Shown here piece after piece: positions 1 through 6,837 of a stretch of 14,645 bases of DNA (position 1 is its first letter; each line of letters starts with the position of its first letter). The notes under the pieces are model-generated. The model saw only the letters and a list, made by a program, of their open reading frames with translations. It was not told where the DNA came from and did no database searches. The DNA is from Candidatus Sulfopaludibacter sp. SbA3 (GTDB lineage Bacteria; Acidobacteriota; Terriglobia; Bryobacterales; Bryobacteraceae). The position numbers and the translations under genes were made by a program. The stretch lies in assembly GCA_945861255.1 (NCBI GenBank), contig CAMAUG010000056.1:1-14645 (forward strand), given 5' to 3'.

Positions 1-147
1 GGGGCCGAGGGCCAGGGGCCCGGGGCCGGTACAGCGCACGACAACCGCGTTGTGCGCGTTCCATCAAAGTAGGTGCAGTTTACGGGCGCCGGAGCGCCGG
101 TCTTCCTGCTTCCAAAAAATCTCAAATTCTCCAACAGCACCGCTACA
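1..147. other. Spacer downstream of rpsK, no gene seen
   Basis: On the coding strand this stretch holds no recognisable start of rpsD. It contains a small GC hairpin (GGCGC, CGGA, GCGCC at about 90-103) and a longer imperfect palindrome at 34-57 (GCGCAC...GTGCGC with AACCGCGTT in the centre). A GGCC-rich repeat (3-20 and onwards) matches the one at 1104-1152 in 17 of 18 bases. A short T-run exists, but no stem precedes it, so I call no terminator. Confidence 0.7.
3..29. repeat. GGCC-rich repeat copy at the left edge
   Basis: GGCCGAGGGCCAGGGGCC at 3-20 differs by one base from the 18-mer repeated at 1104 and 1135, and is followed by CGGGGCCGG. The element may extend beyond the window. It lies in the spacer after rpsK. 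Confidence 0.75.
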
Positions 148-585
148 TCAAACTCTCCGCTTCTTGGGCGGCCGGCAGCCATTGTGGGGAATCGGCGTGC
201 GATCCCGGATGGCGCGAACCTCCAAGCCCGCGGTGGACAAAGCGCGCACGGCCGATTCCCGGCCCGCGCCCGGCCCGCTCACTTCAACATTGACGCTCCG
301 CAGACCCGCCGCATCCTTGGCCTTGTTGGCGGCGGTCAAACCCGCCTGCTGCGCGGCGAACGGAGTCCCCTTGCGGGAGCCGCGGAAGCCGAGCGAGCCC
401 GAACTGGACCAGGAGAGCACATTGCCCACCGTGTCCGTGATGGTGACGATCGTGTTATTGAAAGACGCCTGGACGTGGACCACGCCCACGGAGACATGCT
501 TCTTTTCCTTCTTCTTAAAGGCCTTCTTCTTGCCGCCCTTGGCCGCTGGTTTCCCGGTTGCTTTCGCTGTCGCCTTTGTGGCCAT
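148..585 (-). CDS. rpsK: 30S ribosomal protein S11
   Basis: S11 is a platform protein that lines the mRNA exit site with S7 and S18. The core is typical: VSVGVVHVQASFNNTIVTIT, then SLGFRGSRKGTPFAAQQAGL, VNVEVSGPGAGRESAVRAL, IRDRTPIPHNGCRPPKKRRV. The final motif is the invariant S11 end. At 145 residues it exceeds the usual 127-130 through a Lys/Ala-rich N-terminus (MATKATAKATGKPAAKGGKK), a type of extension seen in several phyla. rpsD would be expected next, but no S4 start (MARYTGP-like) appears in the 147 bases left before the window edge. Confidence 0.99.
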   Translation of the reverse strand: MATKATAKATGKPAAKGGKKKAFKKKEKKHVSVGVVHVQASFNNTIVTITDTVGNVLSWSSSGSLGFRGSRKGTPFAAQQAGLTAANKAKDAAGLRSVNVEVSGPGAGRESAVRALSTAGLEVRAIRDRTPIPHNGCRPPKKRRV

Positions 586-586
586 G

Positions 587-970
587 TTATGTCTTCGCCG
601 CTTTCTTCTTGCCCGTCACGGTGGCGCGCCGCGGACCCTTGCGGGTGCGCGCGTTGGTGTGGGTGCGCTGGCCCCGCACCGGCAGCCCGCGGCGGTGCCG
701 CAAGCCGCGGTAGGAACCCATTTCGATGAGGCGCTTGATGTTCAGCGAAATTTCTTTGCGCAGATCGCCTTCGACGGAGCCTTCGCTTTCCAGGATGAGA
801 CGGATGCGGTTGATATCGTCCTCGCTGAGATCCGCCACTTTCTTATCCGGATCGATTCCGGCGCGGTGGCACAGCGACTTGCTGCGCGTGCGGCCGATGC
901 CATAGATATAGGTGAGACCGATTTCGGTCCGCTTCTTTGACGGTAGATCGACGCCTGCTAATCGGGCCAT
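587..970 (-). CDS. rpsM: 30S ribosomal protein S13
   Basis: S13, 127 residues, lies at the top of the 30S head, touches P-site tRNA with its C-terminal tail and bridges to L5. Diagnostic segments are MARLAGVDLPSKKRTEIGLT, then YIYGIGRTRSKSLCHRAGID (helix-two-turn-helix), LIEMGSYRGLRHRRGLPVRG and QRTHTNARTRKGPR. The tail ends in a basic VTGKKKAAKT. AAGG lies 6 bases before the ATG. The stop is one base before the rpsK ATG (TAACATG), the usual close pairing of S13 and S11. Confidence 0.99.
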   Translation of the reverse strand: MARLAGVDLPSKKRTEIGLTYIYGIGRTRSKSLCHRAGIDPDKKVADLSEDDINRIRLILESEGSVEGDLRKEISLNIKRLIEMGSYRGLRHRRGLPVRGQRTHTNARTRKGPRRATVTGKKKAAKT

Positions 971-972
971 GG

Positions 973-1086
973 TTAACCTTGCCTCTGCTTATGCTTCGGA
1001 TTCGTGCAGATGACGCGCACCACGCCTTCGCGGTGGACGACCTTGCACTTATCGCACATTTTCTTTACCGATGCTCGGACCTTCAT
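973..1086 (-). CDS. rpmJ: 50S ribosomal protein L36, zinc-binding type
   Basis: A 37-residue frame reads MKVRASVKKMCDKCKVVHRE, then GVVRVICTNPKHKQRQG, a near-consensus L36. The zinc ligands are Cys11, Cys14, Cys27 and His32 (C-X2-C-X12-C-X4-H). L36 is the smallest 50S protein, sitting near the base of the L7/L12 stalk and organising 23S rRNA. The open frame continues upstream to 1215, but those codons read through GGCC repeat and the end of infA and show no family similarity, so the ATG at 1086 is the start. The ribosome binding site is weak. rpsM begins 2 bases after the stop, as in the standard IF1-L36-S13 order. Confidence 0.97.
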   Translation of the reverse strand: MKVRASVKKMCDKCKVVHREGVVRVICTNPKHKQRQG

Positions 1087-1094
1087 AATTCTTC

Positions 1095-1160
1095 GGGGGC
1101 CGGGGCCGGGGGCCAGGGGCCAGTTCCTTTCAAAGGCCGGGGGCCAGGGGCCGGCGGCCG
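1095..1160. repeat. GGCC-rich direct repeat between infA and rpmJ
   Basis: The 18-mer GGCCGGGGGCCAGGGGCC occurs twice without change, at 1104-1121 and 1135-1152, a 31-base spacing. A copy with one mismatch is at 3-20. The element fills most of the 88-base infA-rpmJ spacer. It is not coding in a recognised frame. It is dyad-rich (GGCC, GGGGCC...GGCC) and may form hairpins in the transcript. Confidence 0.85.
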
Positions 1161-1174
1161 GTTTCCTTCTTGCG

Positions 1175-1453
1175 CTACTCGACCAGTTCCACGATCCTGC
1201 CGCGGGTACGGTCATGAGGGGAAAGCTCCACTCTCACCCGATCTCCCGGACGCAACCGCTCAAAATTCCTGACACCCGCGCCGGCGGCATGCGCCAGCAC
1301 TACATCTTCGTTCGCCAACTTCAACCGGTAGGCGGCGCTGGGGAGCAGCTCGACCACCGTCGCTACTTCACTGGCCGCAGGCGCTACTTCACCGGCCCCC
1401 GCACCTTCCTTACGGCCCCCCGGCCGCTGGCCGCCGACCCCTGGCTCCGTCAC
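1175..1453 (-). CDS. infA: Translation initiation factor IF-1 with N-terminal extension
   Basis: The last 65 or so residues are an IF-1 OB-fold: EVATVVELLPSAAYRLKLAN, a VLAHAAG strand, then RLRPGDRVRVELSPHDRTRG and RIVELVE. IF-1 blocks the 30S A site during initiation and helps IF-2 and IF-3. Bacterial IF-1 usually has 71-73 residues and starts MAKEDxIE. Here no ATG exists in a suitable place. The most likely start is the GTG at 1453, which overlaps the map stop as GTGA and gives 92 residues. That adds about 24 Gly/Ala/Arg/Glu-rich residues (GGQRPGGRKEGAGAGEVAPA). The DNA there includes a 21-base duplication and a GGCC-rich stretch like the nearby intergenic repeats. The usual position between map and rpmJ supports the call. 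The exact start is uncertain, and the OB-fold is somewhat divergent. Confidence 0.85.
   Translation of the reverse strand: MTEPGVGGQRPGGRKEGAGAGEVAPAASEVATVVELLPSAAYRLKLANEDVVLAHAAGAGVRNFERLRPGDRVRVELSPHDRTRGRIVELVE
1361..1445. repeat. Repeat-like DNA inside the 5' part of infA
   Basis: Two features lie side by side. CGCTACTTCACTGGCC (1361-1376) recurs with one change at 1382-1397, a 21-base period that adds seven codons in frame. Bases 1413-1445 are a GGCC-rich stretch that shares GGCCAGCGGCC with the spacer repeat at 14083-14093. Both fall in the part of infA coding for the non-conserved N-terminal extension. Confidence 0.65.
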
Positions 1454-2217
1454 GGCCCGGTAAGGACCCACGGTCCATTCGCCGTAATGGCTACGGTGTG
1501 CTCGAAATGCGCCGAATACTTTCCATCCTCGGTCACCGCCGTCCACTTATCGGGCCGCACGCGGCTGCCGGGCGCGCCGGCGTTCACCATGGGCTCAATG
1601 GCCAACACCATGCCCTCTTTCAACCGCGGATTTTCATTCCGCCGGTCGACGTAATTGGGAACCTGCGGCTCCTCATGCATCTGGGTACCGATGCCATGGC
1701 CCACGAATTCCCGGACGATCGAAAAGCCGTTGGCGAGCACATGCCGCTCGACGGCGCCGCAAATATCGAACAGCCGGTTGCCGGGCCTGGCTTTGTCAAT
1801 CGCCAGATCCAACGATTCGCGCGTCACGTCCAGCAACCGCTGGACCTCCGGAGAGATTTCACCGACCGCGACGGTAATCGCGGAGTCTCCGTAGTAGCCG
1901 TTCAACTGCACTCCCGTATCCAGGGAAACGATATCGCCCTTCTTCAAAATCTTCTTCTGCGACGGCATACCGTGGACGATTTCATCGTTAACCGAAACGC
2001 ACATAACAAAAGGATACTTGCCCGCGTTCGCGCTCGAATAACCCTTAAAAGCCGGCTTCGCCCCGGCGTCAGCCATCATTTTTTCCGCCGTCGCCTCCAG
2101 CTCCAGCGTAGAGACACCCTCGCCTACCATGCCCCGCAGGGTATTTAGAATCTGGTAGACAAGCAGGCCGGAGGCCCGCATTTTCTCCAGTTCAGACTGA
2201 TTCTTGCGCACAATCAC
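1450..2217 (-). CDS. map: Methionine aminopeptidase, type I
   Basis: This cytoplasmic metalloenzyme removes the initiator methionine from new proteins. The 255 residues match type Ia enzymes such as E. coli Map (264). All five metal ligands are present: Asp100 (VSLDTG), Asp111 (YYGDSA), His174 (FVGHGIG), Glu208 (AIEPM) and Glu239 (HFEHTVA). The substrate-facing His82 is in NDEIVHGMP. There is no N-terminal zinc-finger or SH3-binding extension. The start is GTG at 2217, giving MIVRKNQSELEKMR, a typical beginning; an in-frame TGA just upstream excludes a longer form, and GGAGGAG lies 12-14 bases away, somewhat far. adk ends 21 bases upstream. The TGA overlaps the proposed infA GTG (GTGA). Confidence 0.98.
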   Translation of the reverse strand: MIVRKNQSELEKMRASGLLVYQILNTLRGMVGEGVSTLELEATAEKMMADAGAKPAFKGYSSANAGKYPFVMCVSVNDEIVHGMPSQKKILKKGDIVSLDTGVQLNGYYGDSAITVAVGEISPEVQRLLDVTRESLDLAIDKARPGNRLFDICGAVERHVLANGFSIVREFVGHGIGTQMHEEPQVPNYVDRRNENPRLKEGMVLAIEPMVNAGAPGSRVRPDKWTAVTEDGKYSAHFEHTVAITANGPWVLTGP

Positions 2218-2238
2218 GCGCCTAGCTCACTCCTCCAC

Positions 2239-2910
2239 TCACGAAACCAACTTTTCTTCGATCAAGCTCCGGACGCGCCGCGCAATTCCTTGCGGCCCCT
2301 CGGGGCTGGCGCCATCGACCTCCCACACCGGAACGCCCGCACTCTTGAAATACTCCAAGACGGGCGCCGTCTGGCGGTGATACGCCTTCAAGCGCTCCGC
2401 AACCACTTCCTGACGATCGTCTTCGCGAATCACAAGCTGCGCGCCATCGTGATCGCAAACTTCCGGCCCGGTGGGAGCGCCGGCGGAGTGGCTAAACAAA
2501 GTACCGCACGCCGGACACTGCCTTCGGCCGGCGAGCCGCGCCATAATGACATTATAGTCGACTTTTAGGTACACCAGCGTGGCAGCCACGTTGTGCGACT
2601 CCAACAGCCCGCTCAAGATCGCCGCCTGATTGACCGTTCTGGGGTATCCGTCGAGGATGAACCCCTTGCCGCAATCCGGCTGCGCGATCCTGTCTTCCAC
2701 CATTACGTTCACCGTCTCATCCGGCACCAAACCGCCGGACCGCAACATTTCCGCCACCTGCGAACCTAACTCGTCCAGGTGTTCCATTCTCTCCCGCAGC
2801 ATGTCCCCCGTGGAGATATGCGGTACCGCCAAGGACTGCCGCAGCAACTTCGCTTGCGTCCCTTTGCCCGAACCGGGCGGTCCGAATAAGATCAGGCACA
2901 ACCGGCTCAT
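2239..2910 (-). CDS. adk: Adenylate kinase, zinc-site LID type
   Basis: Adenylate kinase catalyses ATP + AMP = 2 ADP in the cytoplasm. The 223 residues carry the P-loop GPPGSGKGT at 10-18, the AMP-binding ISTGDMLRER (32-41), and FILDGYPRT (84-92) with the conserved Asp-Gly-Tyr/Phe-Pro-Arg motif. The LID (about 123-165) has Cys132, Cys135, Cys152 and Asp155, the structural zinc set known from the Bacillus enzyme, rather than the hydrogen-bond network of enteric enzymes. The LID is followed by IREDDRQEVVAERLKAYHRQ with catalytic arginines. The ATG at 2910 places the P-loop at the usual distance from the start. adk next to secY and map is a common arrangement. No Shine-Dalgarno sequence is visible; see the leader ORF upstream. 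Confidence 0.98.
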   Translation of the reverse strand: MSRLCLILFGPPGSGKGTQAKLLRQSLAVPHISTGDMLRERMEHLDELGSQVAEMLRSGGLVPDETVNVMVEDRIAQPDCGKGFILDGYPRTVNQAAILSGLLESHNVAATLVYLKVDYNVIMARLAGRRQCPACGTLFSHSAGAPTGPEVCDHDGAQLVIREDDRQEVVAERLKAYHRQTAPVLEYFKSAGVPVWEVDGASPEGPQGIARRVRSLIEEKLVS

Positions 2911-2934
2911 CGACGCACAAAACCCGGCTGCGGC

Positions 2935-2952
2935 CTATCTGCCGCGGTTCAT
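2935..2952 (-). other. Five-codon leader ORF with strong ribosome binding site, in frame with adk
   Basis: The coding strand reads GGAAGGAGTGCCCGATGAAC: an AAGGAG site with 7 bases before an ATG. The frame is Met-Asn-Arg-Gly-Arg then TAG. The ATG is 42 bases upstream of the adk ATG and in the same frame, so only the TAG stops it being an N-terminal extension of adk. The adk ATG itself has no visible Shine-Dalgarno sequence. This may be a leader minigene that feeds ribosomes to adk, or the remains of an older start. It could also be chance. Confidence 0.45.
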
Positions 2953-2980
2953 CGGGCACTCCTTCCAATGAACACGCGTG

Positions 2981-3040
2981 AAAGGGAGTGCGGCGCGGGC
3001 TATTCCCGGTCGCGTTGAGCGGGCGGGCTCCGCTCCCTTT
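2981..3040 (-). other. Alternative inverted repeats in the adk leader
   Basis: AAAGGGAG (2981-2988, plus strand) is matched by CTCCCTTT (3033-3040), able to form an 8-bp stem with a 44-base loop. Inside it, GAGCGG (3017-3022) pairs with CCGCTC (3030-3035), a 6-bp stem with a 7-base loop. The two pairings share bases 3033-3035, so they cannot form together. Competing stems are a usual ingredient of leader attenuators, but no terminator with a T-run is present and no regulatory RNA family was recognised. Confidence 0.4.
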
Positions 3041-3072
3041 ACGCTCTTATAAGAATCACGCAGCGCACCGGA

Positions 3073-3095
3073 TTCCCGGCACCACCCGCCGGGAA
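3073..3095 (-). other. 8-bp perfect hairpin just after secY
   Basis: TTCCCGGC and GCCGGGAA are perfect complements separated by 7 bases, 33 bases after the secY stop on the transcribed strand. No run of T follows, so it does not look like an intrinsic terminator. It could slow 3' decay of secY mRNA, act as a processing site, or be a chance GC-rich palindrome. Confidence 0.55.
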
Positions 3096-3127
3096 GCAGC
3101 ACGCCGTTGGCGAATTCCGGAGGCATG

Positions 3128-4522
<1,395 letters not shown>

Positions 4523-4545
4523 GGCCTATCTCCCCGGGACATTGC

Positions 4546-4580
4546 TTACTTTCCGCCTTACTTTTCCGCCTACACTCCGC
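4546..4580. repeat. Short 12-13-base tandem repeat between rplO and secY
   Basis: The plus strand reads TTACTTTCCGCC, then TTACTTTTCCGCC, then a degenerate TACACTCCGCC that runs into the last codons of rplO. The two good copies differ by one inserted T. The stretch lies upstream of the secY ribosome binding site. No function is apparent; slipped-strand duplication would explain it. Confidence 0.6.
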
Positions 4581-5028
4581 CGGCTTTTTTCGCTATCACT
4601 TCCGCCGTGCCGCCGGCGGCCTGAATTTTTTCAAGTGCCGATTTCGAAAAATGGTGCGCCTTAATGGTGATTTTTCGCTTCAAATCGCCGGTACCCAGCA
4701 CTTTCAAACCGTCCTGAAGCTTGCGGATGACGCGCAGGTCCAGCAGAGTTTGCGGATCGAACGACACGCCTTCCAGCGCCTCCAGCGTGCTGACATTGAC
4801 GATGGCGTATTCTTTCCCGAAGATATTGGTGAATCCACGCTTGGGCAGGCGGCGATGCAACGGCATCTGGCCGCCTTCAAATCCGCGCATTCTGGAATAG
4901 CCGGAGATGGACTTGGCGCCCTTGGCGCCGCGGCCCGAAAACTTACCGCGCCCGGTGCCCATGCCCTGGCCGAGGCGCCGTTTTTTCTGTTTTTGCCCCT
5001 TGGGGGGCCGAAGTTGAGTCAGATTCAT
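4570..5028 (-). CDS. rplO: 50S ribosomal protein L15
   Basis: L15, 152 residues, is a late-assembly 50S protein with a long basic N-terminal arm threading into 23S rRNA. The arm is evident: MNLTQLRPPKGQKQKKRRLG, then QGMGTGRGKFSGRGAKGAKS and a RMRGFEGGQMPLHRRLPKRG segment with the conserved FEGGQMPL. The globular C-terminal domain includes LRVIRKLQDGLKVLGTGDLK and KSALEKIQAAGGTAEVI. The ribosome binding site is poor; an AGAGTACTCT palindrome lies just before the ATG. The gene is separated from rpmD by 142 bases of repeat-bearing spacer, wide for this operon, and from secY by 47 bases. Confidence 0.98.
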   Translation of the reverse strand: MNLTQLRPPKGQKQKKRRLGQGMGTGRGKFSGRGAKGAKSISGYSRMRGFEGGQMPLHRRLPKRGFTNIFGKEYAIVNVSTLEALEGVSFDPQTLLDLRVIRKLQDGLKVLGTGDLKRKITIKAHHFSKSALEKIQAAGGTAEVIAKKAGGV

Positions 5029-5041
5029 AGAGTACTCTGTT

Positions 5042-5155
5042 CACCGCGCGCAACGGACTTCGCCTGCGCGCTCTCGCTTCTCCACCGCGCGCAACGGACT
5101 TCGCCTGCGCGCTTTCGCTTCTCCACCGCGCGCAACGGACTTCGCCGGCGCGCTT
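5042..5155. repeat. 41-base tandem palindromic repeat, about 2.8 copies
   Basis: The rpmD-rplO spacer contains three direct copies starting at 5042, 5083 and 5124, with the third cut short near 5155. Copies 1 and 2 differ at about one base; the third has a T-to-G change in the palindrome arm. Copies 1 and 2 each contain GCGCGCA and TGCGCGC separated by 12 bases (ACGGACTTCGCC), so each can fold into a 7-bp hairpin. The copies follow one another without unique spacers, which rules out a CRISPR array. No open frame of interest runs through them. Confidence 0.9.
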
Positions 5156-5170
5156 GCAGGGCTGCCTTTA

Positions 5171-5350
5171 CTAATCCACGATCTCCAGCAAATGCGGAAT
5201 CTTCTTGACCATCCCCCGAAAGCCCGGCGTATCGGGCCGCACCACCACGCGGTTGAGCTTCTTCAAGCCCAGCGCGCGGACGATGACTTTATGTTTTTCG
5301 GGCGTGCAGATGGTGCTGCGCACGAGCTTAATTTTAATCGTTCCCGCCAT
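5171..5350 (-). CDS. rpmD: 50S ribosomal protein L30 (short gene)
   Basis: A 59-residue frame begins with ATG one base after the rpsE stop and ends in TAG. It reads MAGTIKIKLVRSTICTPEKH, then KVIVRALGLKKLNRVVVRPD and TPGFRGMVKKIPHLLEIVD. The KIKLVRS start, the LGLKKLN helix and the RG-M-KI--L--V end are the L30 pattern, and the length is the family norm (about 58-60). L30 is a small 50S surface protein present in many but not all bacteria. An AAAGGTAAG stretch upstream can act as ribosome binding site. The spacer that follows, towards rplO, holds three copies of a 41-base repeat. Confidence 0.95.
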   Translation of the reverse strand: MAGTIKIKLVRSTICTPEKHKVIVRALGLKKLNRVVVRPDTPGFRGMVKKIPHLLEIVD

Positions 5351-5351
5351 G

Positions 5352-5864
5352 TTAACTTACCTTTTCCAGGCCCACGCCTCGCAGCTCCGCCATGGCGGCG
5401 CGATCCCGCAGTTGTTCCAGCGCGTCGATCGTGGCCTTCACCACGTTATGCGGATTATGGGAACCAAGCGACTTGGTCAGCACGTTGGTAATGCCGACGG
5501 CCTGAATCACGGCGCGCACGGGGCCGCCGGCAATGACGCCGGTTCCCGCCGGCGCCGGTTTCAGTAATACGCGGCCGCTGCCGAACTGGCCCACGACCAC
5601 GTGCTGAATAGTGGTGGCCAGAACGTTGACTTTACGCAAATTCTTTTTGGCGGCTTCAATGCCCTTCTTAATGGCGGCCGGAACTTCCTTGGCCTTACCC
5701 GTGCCGAAGCCGACGACCTTGGCGCCGGGGTCCCCCACCACCACCAACGCCGAGAAGCTCATGTTCTTGCCGCCCTTCACCACCTTGGTGACGCGGTTGA
5801 TGGAGACCACCTGCTCTTTGAGATTCAGGGTATTGGGATCGATACGTTTTTGAATGATTGCCAT
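5352..5864 (-). CDS. rpsE: 30S ribosomal protein S5
   Basis: This 170-residue protein is S5, which helps set decoding accuracy at the mRNA entry channel with S3 and S4. The double-stranded-RNA-binding-like first domain holds VVSINRVTKVVKGGKNMSFS and VVVGDPGAKVVGFGTGKAKE. The second domain holds GRVLLKPAPAGTGVIAGGPV, then RAVIQAVGITNVLTKSLGSH and NPHNVVKATIDAL. These are textbook S5 motifs. GGAG lies 9 bases before the ATG. The TAA stop is followed after a single base by the rpmD ATG (TAACATG), indicating coupled translation. Confidence 0.99.
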   Translation of the reverse strand: MAIIQKRIDPNTLNLKEQVVSINRVTKVVKGGKNMSFSALVVVGDPGAKVVGFGTGKAKEVPAAIKKGIEAAKKNLRKVNVLATTIQHVVVGQFGSGRVLLKPAPAGTGVIAGGPVRAVIQAVGITNVLTKSLGSHNPHNVVKATIDALEQLRDRAAMAELRGVGLEKVS

Positions 5865-5867
5865 CGG

Positions 5868-6227
5868 CTAGAACTCCAGTCCGGCTTCGCGCGCGGCATC
5901 CGCCAATGCCTTGATGCGGCCATGATAATGGTAGCCGCCGCGGTCGAACACTACTGCTTTGATGCCCTTTTCCCGGGCGCGCTCGGCCACCAGTTTGCCG
6001 ATGGCCTTGGCCCCGGAAACGTTCCCGCCCGTACCGACGCCGGCGGCCTTTTCCGCCGACGAAGCCGCAGTCACGGTGTGGCCCTTTCCGTCGTCGATGA
6101 CCTGCGCGTAGATGTGTTTGACGCTGCGGAAGACAGCCAGGCGCGGGCGTTCCGCGGTGCCACTGACGCGCCGGCGGATGCGCTTATGAATGCGCAGCCG
6201 GATCTGATTTTTCGAATCGCGTGCCAT
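5868..6227 (-). CDS. rplR: 50S ribosomal protein L18
   Basis: L18, 119 residues, binds 5S rRNA together with L5 and carries it into the large subunit. The basic N-terminus (NQIRLRIHKRIRRRVSGTAE) leads into RPRLAVFRSVKHIYAQVIDD, the family signature. AIGKLVAERAREKGIKAVVF and DRGGYHYHGRIKALADAARE, ending GLEF, complete the typical C-terminus. The Shine-Dalgarno candidate AAGGA lies rather far upstream (about 14 bases). The stop is 3 bases before the rpsE ATG, and a GGAG spanning the end of rplR serves rpsE. Confidence 0.99.
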   Translation of the reverse strand: MARDSKNQIRLRIHKRIRRRVSGTAERPRLAVFRSVKHIYAQVIDDGKGHTVTAASSAEKAAGVGTGGNVSGAKAIGKLVAERAREKGIKAVVFDRGGYHYHGRIKALADAAREAGLEF

Positions 6228-6263
6228 GGTTCGATTGCCGTCCTTTCCTTGACCTTTTCCCTA

Positions 6264-6815
6264 TTACTTGGCCGCGCTCGCGCCCGTCTTGCCGGCCTTC
6301 TTGCGAAGCACTTCACCGGCGTAGCGGATACCCTTGTTCTTATAGGGGTCCGGTGGGCGCAGCGCCCGCATTTTGGCGGCCACCTGGCCCAGCGCCTGCT
6401 TATCGCCGCCCGTGAGGATCAGCGGCGTCAGGTTATTGGCGGGTTTATCGATGCGCATTTCGATACCGTCGGGCAGATAAAATTCGATGGCGTGCGAATA
6501 TCCTAAAGTGAAAGTGGCGATGCGGCCCTTGACGTCGCACTTATAGCCCACGCCGAACAACTGTAATTCCCGCGTGAACCCGGTGGAGACGCCCTGCACG
6601 GCATTGGCGGCCAGAGCGCGCGTCAGCCCATGCAGCGCGGCTTTGTCGTCGCCATCGCGCTGGAATTCCACGATGCCGTCTTTTTGCGTGACCGTGATGC
6701 CGCGCGGCAGCGGAACGGTCTGCTTCCCCTTGGGGCCTTCCACCAGCAGTTCCGCGCCGGCCGTGAGCTTCACGCCCTTGGGCAGCGGTAGCAGTTTTTT
6801 TCCTACTCGTGACAT
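6264..6815 (-). CDS. rplF: 50S ribosomal protein L6
   Basis: At 183 residues this is L6, a two-domain protein near the base of the L7/L12 stalk and the sarcin-ricin loop where GTPase factors bind. The start MSRVGKKLLPLPKGVKL, the ALHGLTRALAANAVQGVSTG stretch linking the domains, and LFGVGYKCDVKGRIATFTLG then YSHAIEFYLP are typical. The C-terminal ALRPPDPYKNKGIRYAGEVL motif (about residues 148-167) is the most conserved part of the family, and a Lys/Ala-rich end follows. AGGAG precedes the ATG. The gene lies between S8 and L18 as expected, with gaps of 22 and 36 bases. Confidence 0.99.
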   Translation of the reverse strand: MSRVGKKLLPLPKGVKLTAGAELLVEGPKGKQTVPLPRGITVTQKDGIVEFQRDGDDKAALHGLTRALAANAVQGVSTGFTRELQLFGVGYKCDVKGRIATFTLGYSHAIEFYLPDGIEMRIDKPANNLTPLILTGGDKQALGQVAAKMRALRPPDPYKNKGIRYAGEVLRKKAGKTGASAAK

Positions 6816-6837
6816 AACATCTTACTCCTGCATGCTC

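Noticed and set aside
1..62. Start of rpsD, or a small ORF beginning with the ATG near 62 on the minus strand
   Set aside because: The translation (MERAQRGCRALYRPRAPG...) runs into the GGCC repeat and bears no S4 features.
50..940. A 296-codon plus-strand open frame across rpsK and rpsM
   Set aside because: Both minus-strand genes are certain, and the plus frame reads as low-quality shadow sequence across two genes and a spacer.
1087..1215. Longer rpmJ product starting at 1215
   Set aside because: The added residues come from the GGCC repeat and the infA end and have no L36 similarity; L36 is constant at 37-38 residues.
3040..3075. Promoter for adk with the TATAAG at 3047-3052
   Set aside because: The sequence at the right distance upstream does not resemble a -35 box, and TATAAG lies in a palindrome that could arise by chance.
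3073..3095. Intrinsic terminator after secY
   Set aside because: The stem is good but is not followed by a T-run on the transcribed strand.
2953..3126. A 63-codon protein between secY and adk
   Set aside because: It reads through the inverted-repeat spacer, has no convincing start signal and no familiar motif; only the short internal ATG with a strong ribosome binding site is notable.
5042..5155. CRISPR array
   Set aside because: The units are directly adjacent with no unique spacers between them, there are fewer than three full copies, and no cas gene is present.
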